From assembly GCF_007197645.1 (NCBI RefSeq), contig NZ_VKGK01000012.1, positions 62,001-126,000 of the forward strand: a DNA stretch of 64,000 nucleotides, read 5' to 3'. Source of the DNA: Shewanella hanedai (GTDB lineage Bacteria; Pseudomonadota; Gammaproteobacteria; Enterobacterales; Shewanellaceae). Below are positions 1 through 9,910 of the stretch, piece after piece. The stretch's first letter is position 1, and each line of letters starts with the position of its first letter. Below the pieces are notes generated by a model. That model had not been told where the DNA came from. It did no database searches and worked only from the letters and a program-made list of their open reading frames with translations. The position numbers were made by a program, and so were the translations under genes.

Positions 1-507
1 GAAGTGGACACTTACCCATTAACCCGTCCTGAAATTCATGTTTATGGTCAAAATCACGCTATCCCGCGGACACAAGCTTGGTTTGGAGATTCTGGTTGTG
101 ATTACCTTTATTCAGGTCTATTTGTTAAGGCGCTATCTTGGCCTAAATATGCAGGCAAGCTAAGAGAAAAGCTGCGTCGTGATTTTGGTATAACAGCGAA
201 TGGGGTGCTGGTGAATCGATATGCTAATGGCCAAGATTCAATGGGCTGGCACTGTGATGATGAGCCTGAAATCCTTGCCTGCAGTGATATTGCTTCTATT
301 AGTATTGGTGCTAGTCGCGACTTTGTTATTCGACACAAAGCAAGTCAGCAACAGTATCGGATACCTCTTCATAGCGGTGATCTACTTATCATGCATGCCC
401 CCATGCAAGATGAGTGGGAACATTGTGTACCTAAGCGGTTGAAAGTGTTGGAGCCTAGGGTTAATTTCACTTTTAGAGAGTTAATTAAACATTACCACGG
501 TGCTTGA
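1..507 (+). CDS. AlkB-family 2OG-Fe(II) dioxygenase (5' truncated)
   Basis: C-terminal 168 codons of an AlkB-type DNA/RNA dealkylation dioxygenase, which uses Fe(II) and 2-oxoglutarate to remove alkyl groups from damaged bases. The iron-binding H-x-D is seen in MGWHCDDEPE, the distal His in EHCVPK, and the family-defining R-x-N-x-TFR for 2-oxoglutarate is RVNFTFR near the C-terminus. The frame is open to base 1. A GTG at position 4 could serve as a start, but family members are usually about 200 residues or more and the conserved block begins almost at once, so the true start probably lies upstream of the window. It resembles the ALKBH2/3-like bacterial branch more than E. coli AlkB; that is inference. 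Confidence 0.88.
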   Translation, partial: EVDTYPLTRPEIHVYGQNHAIPRTQAWFGDSGCDYLYSGLFVKALSWPKYAGKLREKLRRDFGITANGVLVNRYANGQDSMGWHCDDEPEILACSDIASISIGASRDFVIRHKASQQQYRIPLHSGDLLIMHAPMQDEWEHCVPKRLKVLEPRVNFTFRELIKHYHGA

Positions 508-614
508 TTGATGGTTATTTATCCTGAAATAGGCGTGTATTATGTTAGTCAGCTCTCAATTTGGTGTAGAGAAACACGTTAAGCTAAATGCTAAATAGTT
601 TGTTGGAGTGTCAG

Positions 615-1118
615 ATGAAAAACTTATTTATTGCTAGCGTTATCGGCCCAATCGTTCCCGGTATTATCAAGTCTCTGGCTGAAGTCACTCGCCGATTTGA
701 GGGCGAATGGGTGACGAGTAAGGTGATTAAACTTGATGGTCATTTCTCGGCAATGATGAAAATAGCGATAGCAGCAGAAGCTGAAGGTGAACTTAAGTCA
801 TGTTTTGAAGCTGAGTTCAGTGGATTACGTTTTTTCTTCGATGAAGTGCTGGCTGATAAAGATACCGCTTTTACTTCACTGCACTTGAGAGTTGACTGTC
901 AGGATCGTTCAGGACTCACCCGTGATATCGTCAATATTCTCACCGATCTGGATCTTGTGATTGAACATATGGAGTTTAACCGAGTGGCAGTGTCTACCAT
1001 CGGGCAAACAGTATTTTCATCAACGTTGAATTTAGCGGTTCCACAAGGTGTGAGTACTGAGAGCGTTGTCGAGTTACTCGAAGGCGTGACAGAAGGAACA
1101 AGGGTTAAAGTGTTGTAG
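615..1118 (+). CDS. GcvR-like double ACT-domain regulator
   Basis: 167-residue protein with two ACT-type modules: an N-terminal one beginning FIASVIGPIVPGII and a second beginning DCQDRSGLTRDIVNIL. The layout matches GcvR, the accessory protein that in E. coli binds GcvA and represses the glycine cleavage operon, although E. coli GcvR is somewhat longer (about 190 residues). ATG 615 is chosen over the in-frame upstream ATG at 588 because GGAG at 605-608 sits at the right distance and homology begins here. No DNA-binding domain is visible. It may act as a glycine or amino-acid sensor, but the target is inferred only by family. Confidence 0.72.
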   Translation: MKNLFIASVIGPIVPGIIKSLAEVTRRFEGEWVTSKVIKLDGHFSAMMKIAIAAEAEGELKSCFEAEFSGLRFFFDEVLADKDTAFTSLHLRVDCQDRSGLTRDIVNILTDLDLVIEHMEFNRVAVSTIGQTVFSSTLNLAVPQGVSTESVVELLEGVTEGTRVKVL

Positions 1119-1141
1119 TGACTTTATACGTCTGAAGAGGG

Positions 1142-1170
1142 TTGACCTATTCTTCCCTAAACAGTAATCT
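1142..1170 (+). promoter_or_regulatory. Candidate sigma-70 promoter of bolA
   Basis: TTGACC (1142-1147), a 17-base spacer and TAATCT (1165-1170), about 35 bases before the BolA start. Good match to sigma-70 spacing and hexamers; not experimentally supported. Confidence 0.45.
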
Positions 1171-1204
1171 GCGGCCATGAATTTAGGCTGAATAGAGAAA
1201 CCAT

Positions 1205-1504
1205 ATGTCAGTTGCACAGAACATTATTGAAAAACTAACCGAAGCCTTGGCACCTGCCCACCTTGAAGTGATTAATGAAAGTCATAATCACCATGTGCCG
1301 CCAAATTCAGAAACTCATTTTAAGGTTATTATTGCCTCTGAATTGTTCGACGGTAAGCGTTTGTTAGCTCGTCATCGTGCTGTAAATGAAGCATTGGCTA
1401 CTGAGTTTGCTAATGGCCTACATGCGCTTTCTATGCACACTTATTCACCAAGTGAGTGGGAAGCTCAAGTCGCGGTTCCTGATTCACCTAAGTGTAAAGG
1501 TTAA
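1205..1504 (+). CDS. bolA: BolA family protein
   Basis: 99 residues with the complete BolA/IbaG fold signature: an N-terminal helix (IIEKLTEALAPAHLEVIN), the conserved SHNHH segment and the FDGKRLLARHRAVNEAL core with the invariant R-H-R-x-V. BolA proteins pair with monothiol glutaredoxins to handle [2Fe-2S] clusters, and in E. coli BolA also affects morphology and biofilm at slow growth. Length (about 100 residues) is normal. ATG at 1205. No glutaredoxin gene lies nearby in the window. Confidence 0.93.
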   Translation: MSVAQNIIEKLTEALAPAHLEVINESHNHHVPPNSETHFKVIIASELFDGKRLLARHRAVNEALATEFANGLHALSMHTYSPSEWEAQVAVPDSPKCKG

Positions 1505-1702
1505 GATTTAATTTAAGGAGTTTGAACGCGAGTTTCAGACTCCTTTACGTTGATGTTCTATCAGTATCCTCCTCTTCGTTTTTAGCTTTCTTCATAACAT
1601 TCCCTTTCTAATCTATATTTGGCTCTATCAACCCTCTTTTTGTTTATCTATCGTGTCGTTTCTGTTATCAATAAGTTACTTGGTAATCTGTGATAGAAAT
1701 TG

Positions 1703-2227
1703 ATGAATCGAATAGAGAAGCTCACTGAATTGATCGGTAAAGGGGCAAGCTGGTTTACATTGTTAATTGTATTGTTAACTTTAACGGTCGTCGTATTACG
1801 TTATGCTTTTAATATCGGCGCTACAGCGGTGCAAGAAAGTGCACTTTATCTTCATGGTGCCATATTCACATTAGCGGCAGGCTACACCCTTAAACACGAT
1901 GGCCATGTTAGGGTTGATATCTTTTATCGTCATTTCTCTAATCGTGGTCGACATTTGGTCGATCTGCTGGGCACACTCTTCTTACTTTTTCCCGTTTGTA
2001 TTTTTATCGCTTACTCTTGTTTTGATTATGTTTTGGCATCTTGGCGTTACTCTGAGTCTTCAGTTGAAGCCGGAGGATTACCCTTTGTTTATTTACAGAA
2101 AAGCCTCTTACTGTTGCTGGTGGTGAGTCTATTACTTCAAGGTTCTGTCGAGCTTGTACGTCATACTTTGGCGTTGCTCACAAAAGAAGTGATTGAAGAT
2201 AAAGACGCAGTGGGAGATAAGCTGTAA
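1703..2227 (+). CDS. dctQ: TRAP transporter small permease (DctQ)
   Basis: 174-residue inner-membrane protein with four predicted transmembrane helices (about residues 15-35, 48-65, 90-112 and 133-155), the DctQ pattern. It forms the membrane part of a tripartite ATP-independent periplasmic (TRAP) transporter together with the large permease. ATG 1703 follows directly on a possible TTG at 1700. Its stop overlaps the start of the next gene (TAATG at 2225-2229), so the two are translationally coupled. About 195 bases without a clear terminator separate it from bolA. Confidence 0.87.
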   Translation: MNRIEKLTELIGKGASWFTLLIVLLTLTVVVLRYAFNIGATAVQESALYLHGAIFTLAAGYTLKHDGHVRVDIFYRHFSNRGRHLVDLLGTLFLLFPVCIFIAYSCFDYVLASWRYSESSVEAGGLPFVYLQKSLLLLLVVSLLLQGSVELVRHTLALLTKEVIEDKDAVGDKL

Positions 2228-3591
2228 TGGCCATTTTACTCTTCTTGGCTGTCTGCCTTGTGCTGATGTTAGGTTATCCCGTTGCGTTAACGCTTGCTGG
2301 TGTCGCTTTGATGTTTGCCGCAATAGGCACGTTAACAGGGACGTTTGATAGTAGCCTACTTGGTGTATTACCTAACCGTTTATACGGGGTCATTAATAAT
2401 CCAATTCTAATGGCTGTGCCACTCTTTGTATTTATGGGCGTAGTGCTGGAAAAATCTAAAATTGCTGAGCAGCTTCTGACCAGCATGGCAGAGCTCTTTG
2501 GCCGCTTTCGAGGAGGTTTGATTTTTAGTGTCTTCTTTGTGGGCATGTTGCTCGCTGCCAGTACCGGTATTGTGGGGGCTACAGTTGTGACGATGGGGTT
2601 AATGTCACTGCCAACATTATTGAAAAGAGGCTTTGACCCAGCTTTTAGTGCTGGGGCTATTTGTGCAACTGGTACTTTAGGTCAAATTATTCCTCCCTCT
2701 ATTGCCTTAGTACTGCTTGGCGATGTGCTTTCAAATGCCTACCAACAAGCCCAGTTACAGATGGGAATTTTTAGTCCCAAATCAGTCTCTGTGGGAGATC
2801 TGTTTGCCGGTGCATTAGTCCCAGGCTTACTCCTGCTGACCATGTATTGTCTCTACACCTTGATTTTGATTAAACGTAAACCAGAGCAGTTCCCTGCTGT
2901 TGTCGATCATCGACGGTTAGATTGGGAGTTTGCGTTGCAAACTCTGGGGGCTTTAGTGCCACCCTTATTGCTCATTTTTCTTGTGTTGGGGTCGATATTA
3001 TTTGGAATCGCAACACCAACTGAAGCCGCATCCGTTGGCGCTTTTGGTGCTTTAGTGATTGCTTTGATAAAAAGGCAGATGAACGTAAAGCAGTTAAAAG
3101 AGGTGATGATTAGTACAACCAAGATCACCTCGATGGTGTTTCTTATCTTGATAGGCGCTTCTATCTTCTCCCTTGTCTTTAGAGGACTGGGTGGAGAAGT
3201 GCTGATCCATGAACTCTTTAACAATATGCCTGGCGGACTTATCGGGGCAACGTTATTGGTTATGGTCGTGATTTTCTTGCTTGGGTTTATTTTGGACTTT
3301 ATTGAGATCACATTTGTGGTCGTGCCTTTAGTCGCTCCGATTTTGCTTACCATGGGGCTCGATCCCATTTGGCTCGGAATTATGATAGCGGTTAATTTAC
3401 AAACCTCGTTTTTAACCCCTCCTTTTGGTTTTGCCCTCTTCTATTTAAGGGGCGTGAGTAAAGAGTTAATTACAAGTGGTCAGATCTATAAAGGGGTCAT
3501 TCCCTTCGTGGTTATCCAGCTGCTGTTGATGTTGATATTGAGTATTTGGCCCGAATTGATCACTTGGCTGCCTTCTCAAATATATGGTTAA
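2227..3591 (+). CDS. dctM: TRAP transporter large permease (DctM)
   Basis: 454-residue, highly hydrophobic protein with about 11-12 membrane helices, the transport channel of the TRAP system driven by a sodium or proton gradient. Family landmarks are the N-terminal VALTLAGVALMFA segment, MAVPLFVFMGVVLEKS, the GATVVTMGLMSLPTLLKRG block and the C-terminal NLQTSFLTPPFGFALFYLRG. Length fits DctM (about 425-460). It overlaps dctQ by one base and is followed 77 bases later by the receptor gene, so all three probably form one transcript. In sodium-rich habitats such systems often use the Na+ gradient that NQR makes; that link is inference. Confidence 0.92.
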   Translation: MAILLFLAVCLVLMLGYPVALTLAGVALMFAAIGTLTGTFDSSLLGVLPNRLYGVINNPILMAVPLFVFMGVVLEKSKIAEQLLTSMAELFGRFRGGLIFSVFFVGMLLAASTGIVGATVVTMGLMSLPTLLKRGFDPAFSAGAICATGTLGQIIPPSIALVLLGDVLSNAYQQAQLQMGIFSPKSVSVGDLFAGALVPGLLLLTMYCLYTLILIKRKPEQFPAVVDHRRLDWEFALQTLGALVPPLLLIFLVLGSILFGIATPTEAASVGAFGALVIALIKRQMNVKQLKEVMISTTKITSMVFLILIGASIFSLVFRGLGGEVLIHELFNNMPGGLIGATLLVMVVIFLLGFILDFIEITFVVVPLVAPILLTMGLDPIWLGIMIAVNLQTSFLTPPFGFALFYLRGVSKELITSGQIYKGVIPFVVIQLLLMLILSIWPELITWLPSQIYG

Positions 3592-3668
3592 GGCTTCCTG
3601 CGCCAAGATAGTGTTAATTCGGTGTAGTTCAGTTTTCTAAGGAAAGTATGGAAAAGGAAAAGGAAATA

Positions 3669-4760
3669 ATGAAAAGAGTAACCGTTATTTTTCTCTCATT
3701 GGCAGCGCTGTTTATGACAGGCTGTCAGGAGAAGGAAAGCCAAGCAGTGCAAACTAGCATTGCAGATGTTGAAACCATTGAGTGGAAGCTAGTGACCTCA
3801 TGGCCCAAAAACTTTCCCGGTCTTGGTATGGCTCCTGAACGTTTTGCCAAATTGGTTGATGAGATGTCTGCTGGTCGACTAAAAATTAACGTCTATGGTG
3901 CTGGTGAGTTGATGCCTGCATTTGAAGTTTTTGATGCGGTGAGTCAAGGCACTGTTCAGATGGGGCACAGCGCTGCATATTATTGGAAAGGCAAAACACC
4001 GGCTGCCCAGTTTTTTACCTCGATTCCATTTGGCTTAAATGCCCAAGAGATGAATGGTTGGCTACATTATGGCGGCGGATTGGAGTTGTGGGAGGAGGTA
4101 TATGAGCCTTTTGGAATAAAGCCGCTTGCTGGTGGTAATACTGGCGTACAGATGGGAGGTTGGTTTAATAAAGAGATCAACTCAATGGAAGATCTTAAAG
4201 GCTTAAAGATGCGCTTACCAGGTTTAGGTGGCGAGGTCTTAAAGCGAGTTGGTGGCGTTCCTGTTACTTTGCCCGGACGTGAGCTGTATACCGCTCTGCA
4301 AACCGGGGCTATCGATGCCACTGAGTGGGTGGGACCATTTAACGATCTCGCGTTTGGTCTGCACAAGGCGGCTAAATTTTATTATTACCCAGGATGGCAC
4401 GAGCCTGGTTCTACTTTAGAGTTTCTTATCAATAAAGAGGCCTTTGCAACATTGCCCGCCGATCTTCAATCAATCGTTACGGTTGCTGCTCGGGCCATTA
4501 ATCAAGATATGTTAGATGAGTACACGAGCAAACATATCATCGCCCTTGAGTCTTTGATTAATGAACATGGGGTGATTATTAAGCCTTATCCTGATGAGGT
4601 GATGAGTGAGTTAGGAAGAGTCTCTAAGGTCGTGATAAAGGAGCAGTCAGTTAAAGATGCGACAATGGAGAAAGTCTATAAGGCATATATGGAATATGAA
4701 GCTGGTGTACGCAAGTATCATAAAATTTCGGAAGATGCTTATAGCCGGATAAGAGAATAG
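3669..4760 (+). CDS. TRAP transporter substrate-binding lipoprotein (DctP family, TakP-like)
   Basis: 363-residue substrate receptor of the TRAP system. The N-terminus is a lipoprotein signal (LSLAALFMTGC, Cys at about residue 19), so the receptor is probably membrane-tethered instead of free in the periplasm, which is less common for DctP proteins. The mature part (WKLVTSWPKNFPG, DLKGLKMRLPGLGGEVLKR, GAIDATEWVGPFND) resembles the 2-oxo-monocarboxylate receptor TakP more than C4-dicarboxylate DctP, so a keto acid or similar monocarboxylate is the likely ligand. ATG 3669 is preferred over ATG 3648 because the signal peptide begins there and AAGGAAA lies just upstream. Confidence 0.85.
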   Translation: MKRVTVIFLSLAALFMTGCQEKESQAVQTSIADVETIEWKLVTSWPKNFPGLGMAPERFAKLVDEMSAGRLKINVYGAGELMPAFEVFDAVSQGTVQMGHSAAYYWKGKTPAAQFFTSIPFGLNAQEMNGWLHYGGGLELWEEVYEPFGIKPLAGGNTGVQMGGWFNKEINSMEDLKGLKMRLPGLGGEVLKRVGGVPVTLPGRELYTALQTGAIDATEWVGPFNDLAFGLHKAAKFYYYPGWHEPGSTLEFLINKEAFATLPADLQSIVTVAARAINQDMLDEYTSKHIIALESLINEHGVIIKPYPDEVMSELGRVSKVVIKEQSVKDATMEKVYKAYMEYEAGVRKYHKISEDAYSRIRE

Positions 4761-4905
4761 AGTGTTGTCAAATTAAGTATCATCAAGGTGCATAAATCTT
4801 GTTAATCTTGTACCAAAGTGATTCGTGGCAATAGTATTAAAAATAATCTCTTTACCGACTTAGCCTATGCTATGTGGTGAAGGGGAAATAACTTGGAGAG
4901 CTCAG

Positions 4906-5415
4906 ATGCCGTTACTGGATAGTTTTACCGTTGATCATACCCGTATGAATGCCCCCGCTGTGCGAGTAGCAAAAACCATGAAAACCCCTTCAGGTGACAC
5001 CATTACTGTGTTTGACCTGCGCTTCTGTGCGCCAAATAAAGATATATTAAGCGAGCGTGGGATCCATACCTTAGAGCATCTTTATGCCGGGTTTATGCGA
5101 AATCATCTCAACGGGGAGCAAGTTGAAATTATCGATATCTCGCCTATGGGCTGTCGTACTGGTTTTTACATGAGCTTGATAGGTACGCCAACAGAATCGG
5201 ATGTGGCAGCGTCTTGGCTTGCGGCAATGAACGATGTGCTCACGGTAGAATCTCAATCTGAGATCCCAGAGCTTAATGAGTATCAGTGCGGTACATTTAA
5301 TATGCATTCACTCGATCAAGCAAAAAGCATTGCTCGCGCAATTATTGATGCGGGTGTCAGTGTTAACAAAAACGATGAGCTGAAACTCAGTGATGAGCTT
5401 CTTAAAGGGCTTTAA
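4906..5415 (+). CDS. luxS: S-ribosylhomocysteine lyase LuxS
   Basis: 169 residues, exactly the usual LuxS length. LuxS cleaves S-ribosylhomocysteine to homocysteine and DPD, the precursor of autoinducer-2, as part of the activated methyl cycle. The metal ligands are present: His54 and His58 in HTLEH and the Cys of [11 protein letters not shown] near residue 128; the catalytic Cys lies in [12 protein letters not shown] 4906 is preceded by GGAG at 4893-4896; an in-frame extension to 4867 is not supported by homology. A terminator follows directly. The gene stands alone, which is common. Confidence 0.97.
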   Translation: MPLLDSFTVDHTRMNAPAVRVAKTMKTPSGDTITVFDLRFCAPNKDILSERGIHTLEHLYAGFMRNHLNGEQVEIIDISPMGCRTGFYMSLIGTPTESDVAASWLAAMNDVLTVESQSEIPELNEYQCGTFNMHSLDQAKSIARAIIDAGVSVNKNDELKLSDELLKGL

Positions 5416-5434
5416 CCGTTAATTCATCATTAGA

Positions 5435-5461
5435 AAAGGCCGTTGTTTCGACGGCTTTTTT
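5435..5461 (+). terminator. Rho-independent terminator after luxS
   Basis: AAGGCCGT stem, 7-base loop, ACGGC and a T run (5456-5461), 20 bases after the luxS stop codon. Confidence 0.75.
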
Positions 5462-5946
5462 GTATCCGTTGAAAAATATGGCAAGTGTCTGTGGTTTGAA
5501 TGCGGTTTAAGCTTATTGATTTTAATAATTATTCAGCTATACATTAAGGCACGCCGAGTTTAATTGATGCTTAAATTTTAGTCGGTTGGTTTTTGTGTTT
5601 TATTTGTTGTTTTTTGCAATCCATATGTTTGATTTATGATTCGATATTGGTGATAACCTTGCTGGATCAAGGAAGGCTATTGGTTAAGTAGAGTCTAAAT
5701 CAAATAAAAAGCGAAAATGTGAGAGACACCTAACTCTATAAAAGCGACATATACTATGAAATGGCTCACATTTTTCATGGCGATGCATTAATATTTACGG
5801 TAAAATGCGCGCGAACAGCGTGATTGCAGTCGCAATTCTGTAATAAACCTGCGCTAGCTCAACGAGATGAGCTTGGCATTTTCCTTGTCAATTTATTGCA
5901 GGAACGCGGCGCATTATCTTTCCTTCATAACGTAGTGCTTGTGGAT
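5462..5946. other. Long leader/promoter region before nqrA with a 10-bp inverted repeat
   Basis: About 485 bases without a convincing gene. It contains a hairpin (CCTTG...CAAGG near 5657-5672) and a perfect inverted repeat AAAATGTGAG (5714-5723) / CTCACATTTT (5765-5774) separated by 41 bases. An open frame runs from 5824 into nqrA, but NqrA homology starts only at 5947, so this part is treated as untranslated. The arms could be a looping operator or an RNA stem; which one is unknown. Confidence 0.4.
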
Positions 5947-7281
5947 ATGATTACAATAAAGAAAGGATTGGACCTGCCCTTAAGTGGCGGGCCAGAGCAA
6001 GTCATACATAATGGCCCGGCCATTAAACGTGTAGCTACTTTGGGTGAAGAGTATATTGGCTTACGTCCCACGATGAAAATCAAAGTGGGCGATAAAGTTA
6101 AGAAGGGTCAGGTTATCTTTGAAGATAAGAAGAACCTTGGTGTTAAATATACGGCTTCAGCCAGTGGTACAGTAGTTGAAATTAACCGAGGAGCACAGCG
6201 TGTTCTTCAGTCAGTCGTCATTGAAGTTGAAGGGAATGAGTGTGTCTCTTTCGATAAATATGATGCTGCCCAGCTAGATTCATTAGATTCGCAGCTAGTT
6301 CGTAACAACCTGATCGAATCAGGCTTGTGGACTGCATTGCGTACTCGCCCCTTCAGTAAAGCGCCAGCAGTAGATTCTACCACTGCTGGTATCTTTGTTA
6401 CTGCGATAGATACTCAGCCTCTTGCTGCCAACCCTGAAGTGGTTATCGGTGAGCATAAAGATGATTTTGCTAATGGACTTAAAGTCCTGTCGAGATTAAC
6501 CGAAGGCAAAGTCTATTTATGTAAAGCACCCGGCGCTGATATTCCTGCTGCTAACGCACAGGTTGAAGAGTTCGCTGGCGTACACCCTGCTGGTTTACCT
6601 GGTACACATATTCACTATCTTTTATCTGCATCAGCAAACAGAACTGTTTGGCATGTGGGTTATCAAGATGTGATTGCGATAGGTCAACTGTTTACTACTG
6701 GTGAGCTTAATTCTCAACGCGTAGTGGCACTTGTTGGACCTAAAGCGGTAAAGCCAAGATTGGTTCGTGCTCAGGTCGGTGCGTCAACAGATGAGCTTTC
6801 AGCTGGTGAAGTAGCTGAAGGTGACGTTCGAACTGTTTCAGGATCAGTGCTTAGTGGTCGTAAAGCCGTTGGACCTTATGCTTATTTAGGTCGTTTCCAT
6901 CAGCAAATATCTTTCCTTGAAGAGGGCAGAGAACAAGAGTTTATCGGTTGGGCTATGCCTGGTGCTGACAAATTCTCTATTACTCGCACTTTCTTAGGTC
7001 ATTTGTCATCTTCTCGTTTGTTTAATATGACGACAAGTACAGGTGGGTCAGATAGAGCTATGGTACCTATCGGTAACTATGAGCGTGTTATGCCACTGGA
7101 TATTCTTCCTACTATGTTACTTCGAGATCTTGTCTCTGGTGATTTTGATGGTGCCGTTACATTAGGTGCACTTGAATTGGATGAAGAAGATTTGGCACTG
7201 TGTACTTTCGTATGTCCTGGTAAGTATGATTATGCAACTTATCTTCGTGACTGTTTAGATACGATCGTGAGGGAAGGCTAA
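5947..7281 (+). CDS. nqrA: Na+-translocating NADH:quinone reductase subunit A
   Basis: 444-residue peripheral subunit of the sodium-pumping NADH:ubiquinone oxidoreductase, the entry point of electrons into the respiratory chain of many marine bacteria. NqrA binds quinone at the cytoplasmic face. It begins [16 protein letters not shown], the standard NqrA start, and includes the lipoyl-like [20 protein letters not shown] segment. Length equals that of Vibrio NqrA (about 446). First gene of a tight operon: its TAA overlaps the nqrB ATG by one base. Confidence 0.96.
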   Translation: MITIKKGLDLPLSGGPEQVIHNGPAIKRVATLGEEYIGLRPTMKIKVGDKVKKGQVIFEDKKNLGVKYTASASGTVVEINRGAQRVLQSVVIEVEGNECVSFDKYDAAQLDSLDSQLVRNNLIESGLWTALRTRPFSKAPAVDSTTAGIFVTAIDTQPLAANPEVVIGEHKDDFANGLKVLSRLTEGKVYLCKAPGADIPAANAQVEEFAGVHPAGLPGTHIHYLLSASANRTVWHVGYQDVIAIGQLFTTGELNSQRVVALVGPKAVKPRLVRAQVGASTDELSAGEVAEGDVRTVSGSVLSGRKAVGPYAYLGRFHQQISFLEEGREQEFIGWAMPGADKFSITRTFLGHLSSSRLFNMTTSTGGSDRAMVPIGNYERVMPLDILPTMLLRDLVSGDFDGAVTLGALELDEEDLALCTFVCPGKYDYATYLRDCLDTIVREG

Positions 7282-8483
7282 TGAGCTTTAACGATTTTTT
7301 TAAAAGTATTGAACCACAGTTTGAAAAGGGCGGTAAATACGAAAAGTTTTACGCCATTTTCGAAGCTGCTTATACGGTTTTCTACACCCCAGGTCATGTG
7401 AACAAGGGTCAAACCCAAGTTCGTGATAATTTAGACCTGAAACGTATGATGATCATGGTATGGGCATGTACTTTCCCAGCCATGTTCGTGGGTATGTATA
7501 ACGTCGGTTTACAGACCCAAATTGAACTTATGAACTCAGGTGTATCACTTCCTGATGTATGGCAAGTTAGCCTGTTCGGTATGTTTGGAACTGAGCTTAC
7601 TGCAAACTCAGGGATCCCTGCTTTACTCTGGTATGGTGCTTGTTTCTTCCTGCCTATATACGCCGTGACATTTGTTGTCGGTGGATTCTGGGAAGTTTTG
7701 TTTGCCTCGGTTCGAGGGCATGAAGTTAACGAAGGCTTCTTTGTTACCTCTGTGCTTTTCGCATTAACCCTACCAGCAACCATTCCTTTGTGGATGGTAG
7801 CCTTAGGTATTACCTTTGGTGTGGTCGTAGCGAAAGAGATCTTCGGCGGAACAGGACGTAACTTCCTCAACCCTGCACTGGCTGGTCGTGCTTTCCTATT
7901 CTTTGCTTACCCGCTAAGTATGTCAGGCGACACTACTTGGGTTGCTGCTGATGGTTACTCTGGCGCGACAGCGCTGAGTCAAGCCGCACAAGGCACACTA
8001 GAGTATGGATTTAGCCAAGATTGGTGGAACGCTTTCTTCGGTTTCATTCCAGGTTCTGTTGGTGAAGTGTCTACTTTAGCTATCTTGATTGGTGGCGCGG
8101 TTATCGTATATACCCGTATTGCATCATGGCGCATTGTTGCTGGTGTTATGGTTGGTATGATTGCGATCTCTAGCCTACTTAACTTTATTGGTAGTGACAC
8201 AAACCCAATGTTTGCTATGCCTTGGTACTGGCACTTAGTCCTTGGTGGCTTTGCATTCGGTATGATGTTTATGGCTACTGACCCAGTTTCGGCTTCGTTT
8301 ACGAACTCAGCTAAATGGGGTTACGGGATTTTGATTGGTGCAATGGCCGTGTTTATTCGTGTCGTTAACCCAGCGTTCCCAGAAGGTATGATGTTGGCCA
8401 TCTTGTTTGCCAACTTGTTTGCTCCACTATTTGACCATTTTGTAGTACAGGCAAATATCAAGCGGAGGATTGCACGTGGCTAG
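7281..8483 (+). CDS. nqrB: Na+-translocating NADH:quinone reductase subunit B
   Basis: 400-residue integral membrane subunit with roughly ten helices, related to RnfD. It carries an FMN bound by a phosphoester bond to Thr230 in the motif DGYSGAT, which is the recognition site of the FMN transferase ApbE; it also holds riboflavin in the sodium channel region. [20 protein letters not shown] is a strongly conserved segment. It overlaps nqrA by one base and nqrC by eight bases. Confidence 0.97.
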   Translation: MSFNDFFKSIEPQFEKGGKYEKFYAIFEAAYTVFYTPGHVNKGQTQVRDNLDLKRMMIMVWACTFPAMFVGMYNVGLQTQIELMNSGVSLPDVWQVSLFGMFGTELTANSGIPALLWYGACFFLPIYAVTFVVGGFWEVLFASVRGHEVNEGFFVTSVLFALTLPATIPLWMVALGITFGVVVAKEIFGGTGRNFLNPALAGRAFLFFAYPLSMSGDTTWVAADGYSGATALSQAAQGTLEYGFSQDWWNAFFGFIPGSVGEVSTLAILIGGAVIVYTRIASWRIVAGVMVGMIAISSLLNFIGSDTNPMFAMPWYWHLVLGGFAFGMMFMATDPVSASFTNSAKWGYGILIGAMAVFIRVVNPAFPEGMMLAILFANLFAPLFDHFVVQANIKRRIARG

Positions 8484-9273
8484 TAATAAAGATTCGTTCG
8501 GCAGAACTCTCTTCGTTGTAGTGGGTTTATGTTTTATCTGTTCAGTATTTGTCTCTACTGCAGCGGTATTACTTAGACCTATTCAAATCGAAAACAAGCT
8601 GCTCGATAAACAAAAATACATTCTTGAAGCTGCAGGTCTTACTCAAGCCGATGAAGCACCTATGTCAAAAGCAGAGGTACTTGCAACATACGATAAATTT
8701 GTTGTTGCTAAGCTTGTTGACCTTAAAACGGGTGAATGGGTTGAAGGTAATGCAGACTTGTTTGATGCCGATAAAGCATCACGCGATGTCGCTAACTCTT
8801 TTAAACCACAAAATGATATCGCATCAGTAAAGCGTGTAGCTAATACTGCTGTTGTGTATGTGGTCAATGATGAGCAAGGCAAGCCGAGAACCATTATCTT
8901 ACCGATTAAAGGTTATGGTCTGTGGTCAACCATGTATGCATTCCTCGCGATTAAACCTGACATGAATACCATTGAAAGTTTGGTTTATTATGCCTTTACC
9001 GGTTCAGGTGAAACACCTGGTCTTGGTGGTGAAGTTCAAAATCCTCAGTGGATGGCGAAATGGCATGGTAAGAAGCTTTATGATGCGCAAGGTAATTTAG
9101 TGATTAGTGTCACTAAAAACCCAGTTGTAGCAGCATCTGAACACGGTGTCGATGCGTTGTCTGGTGCAACATTGACGGGTAATGGTGTTCAAAACTCACT
9201 CGAGTTCTGGTTAGGTGATGAAGGTTTTGGTCACTTTATCGAGAAATTTCGCCGTAATGGAGGATTGAGCTAA
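8476..9273 (+). CDS. nqrC: Na+-translocating NADH:quinone reductase subunit C
   Basis: 265 residues: one N-terminal membrane helix (about 11-32) and a periplasmic FMN-binding domain. FMN is covalently attached to Thr232 in the ApbE target motif [11 protein letters not shown] 8476 is chosen as start: GGAGGA at 8464-8469 is 6 bases upstream and the protein then begins [10 protein letters not shown] as in other NqrC; a TTG at 8470 is a weaker alternative. Overlaps the end of nqrB by eight bases. Confidence 0.96.
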   Translation: MASNKDSFGRTLFVVVGLCFICSVFVSTAAVLLRPIQIENKLLDKQKYILEAAGLTQADEAPMSKAEVLATYDKFVVAKLVDLKTGEWVEGNADLFDADKASRDVANSFKPQNDIASVKRVANTAVVYVVNDEQGKPRTIILPIKGYGLWSTMYAFLAIKPDMNTIESLVYYAFTGSGETPGLGGEVQNPQWMAKWHGKKLYDAQGNLVISVTKNPVVAASEHGVDALSGATLTGNGVQNSLEFWLGDEGFGHFIEKFRRNGGLS

Positions 9274-9905
9274 TGGCTAACGCAAAAGAACTTAAACAGG
9301 TTCTGTCGGGACCCATTGTCAATAACAACCCGATTGCTCTACAGGTACTAGGTGTTTGTAGTGCACTTGCTGTAACCAGCAAGCTGGAAACAGCTTTGGT
9401 GATGACAATTGCTTTGACTGCTGTAACGGCATGTTCAAACCTATTTATCTCTATGTTACGTAACCATATCCCAAGCAGCGTACGTATTATCGTTCAAATG
9501 ACGATTATTGCGTCGCTGGTTATCGTTGTTGACCAAGTGCTACAGGCTTATGCCTATGATGTCGCTAAGCAACTTTCGGTATTTGTTGGTTTGATTATTA
9601 CTAACTGTATCGTGATGGGGCGTGCTGAAGCCTATGCGATGAAAACACCACCAATGATGAGCTTTATGGACGGTATCGGTAATGGCTTAGGCTACGGTGC
9701 TATCTTAATGTCTGTTGGTTTCGTCCGTGAACTTTTCGGTAACGGTTCGTTATTCGGTGTTGAGATCTTAAGCAAGGTTTCAGACGGTGGTTGGTATCAA
9801 CCAAATGGTCTGTTATTGCTTCCTCCAAGTGCGTTCTTCTTAATTGGTACTTTGATCTGGATCATTCGTACTGTTAAGCCAGAGCAAGTAGAAGCAAAAG
9901 GGTAA
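9273..9905 (+). CDS. nqrD: Na+-translocating NADH:quinone reductase subunit D
   Basis: 210-residue membrane subunit with six helices, homologous to RnfE. NqrD and NqrE form an inverted-topology pair that holds a membrane-embedded iron centre through conserved cysteines; here Cys residues are seen in [12 protein letters not shown] and [15 protein letters not shown]. Start ATG overlaps the nqrC stop by one base. Normal length. Confidence 0.96.
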   Translation: MANAKELKQVLSGPIVNNNPIALQVLGVCSALAVTSKLETALVMTIALTAVTACSNLFISMLRNHIPSSVRIIVQMTIIASLVIVVDQVLQAYAYDVAKQLSVFVGLIITNCIVMGRAEAYAMKTPPMMSFMDGIGNGLGYGAILMSVGFVRELFGNGSLFGVEILSKVSDGGWYQPNGLLLLPPSAFFLIGTLIWIIRTVKPEQVEAKG

Positions 9906-9910
9906 GCGTA

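Noticed and set aside
5714..5774. CRP binding site in the nqrA leader
   Set aside because: TGTGA/TCACA half-sites are 41 bases apart instead of 6, so one CRP dimer cannot bind both.
5824..5946. N-terminal extension of NqrA
   Set aside because: NqrA proteins begin at [11 protein letters not shown]; the 41 extra codons have no homology and the upstream start lacks a good ribosome binding site.
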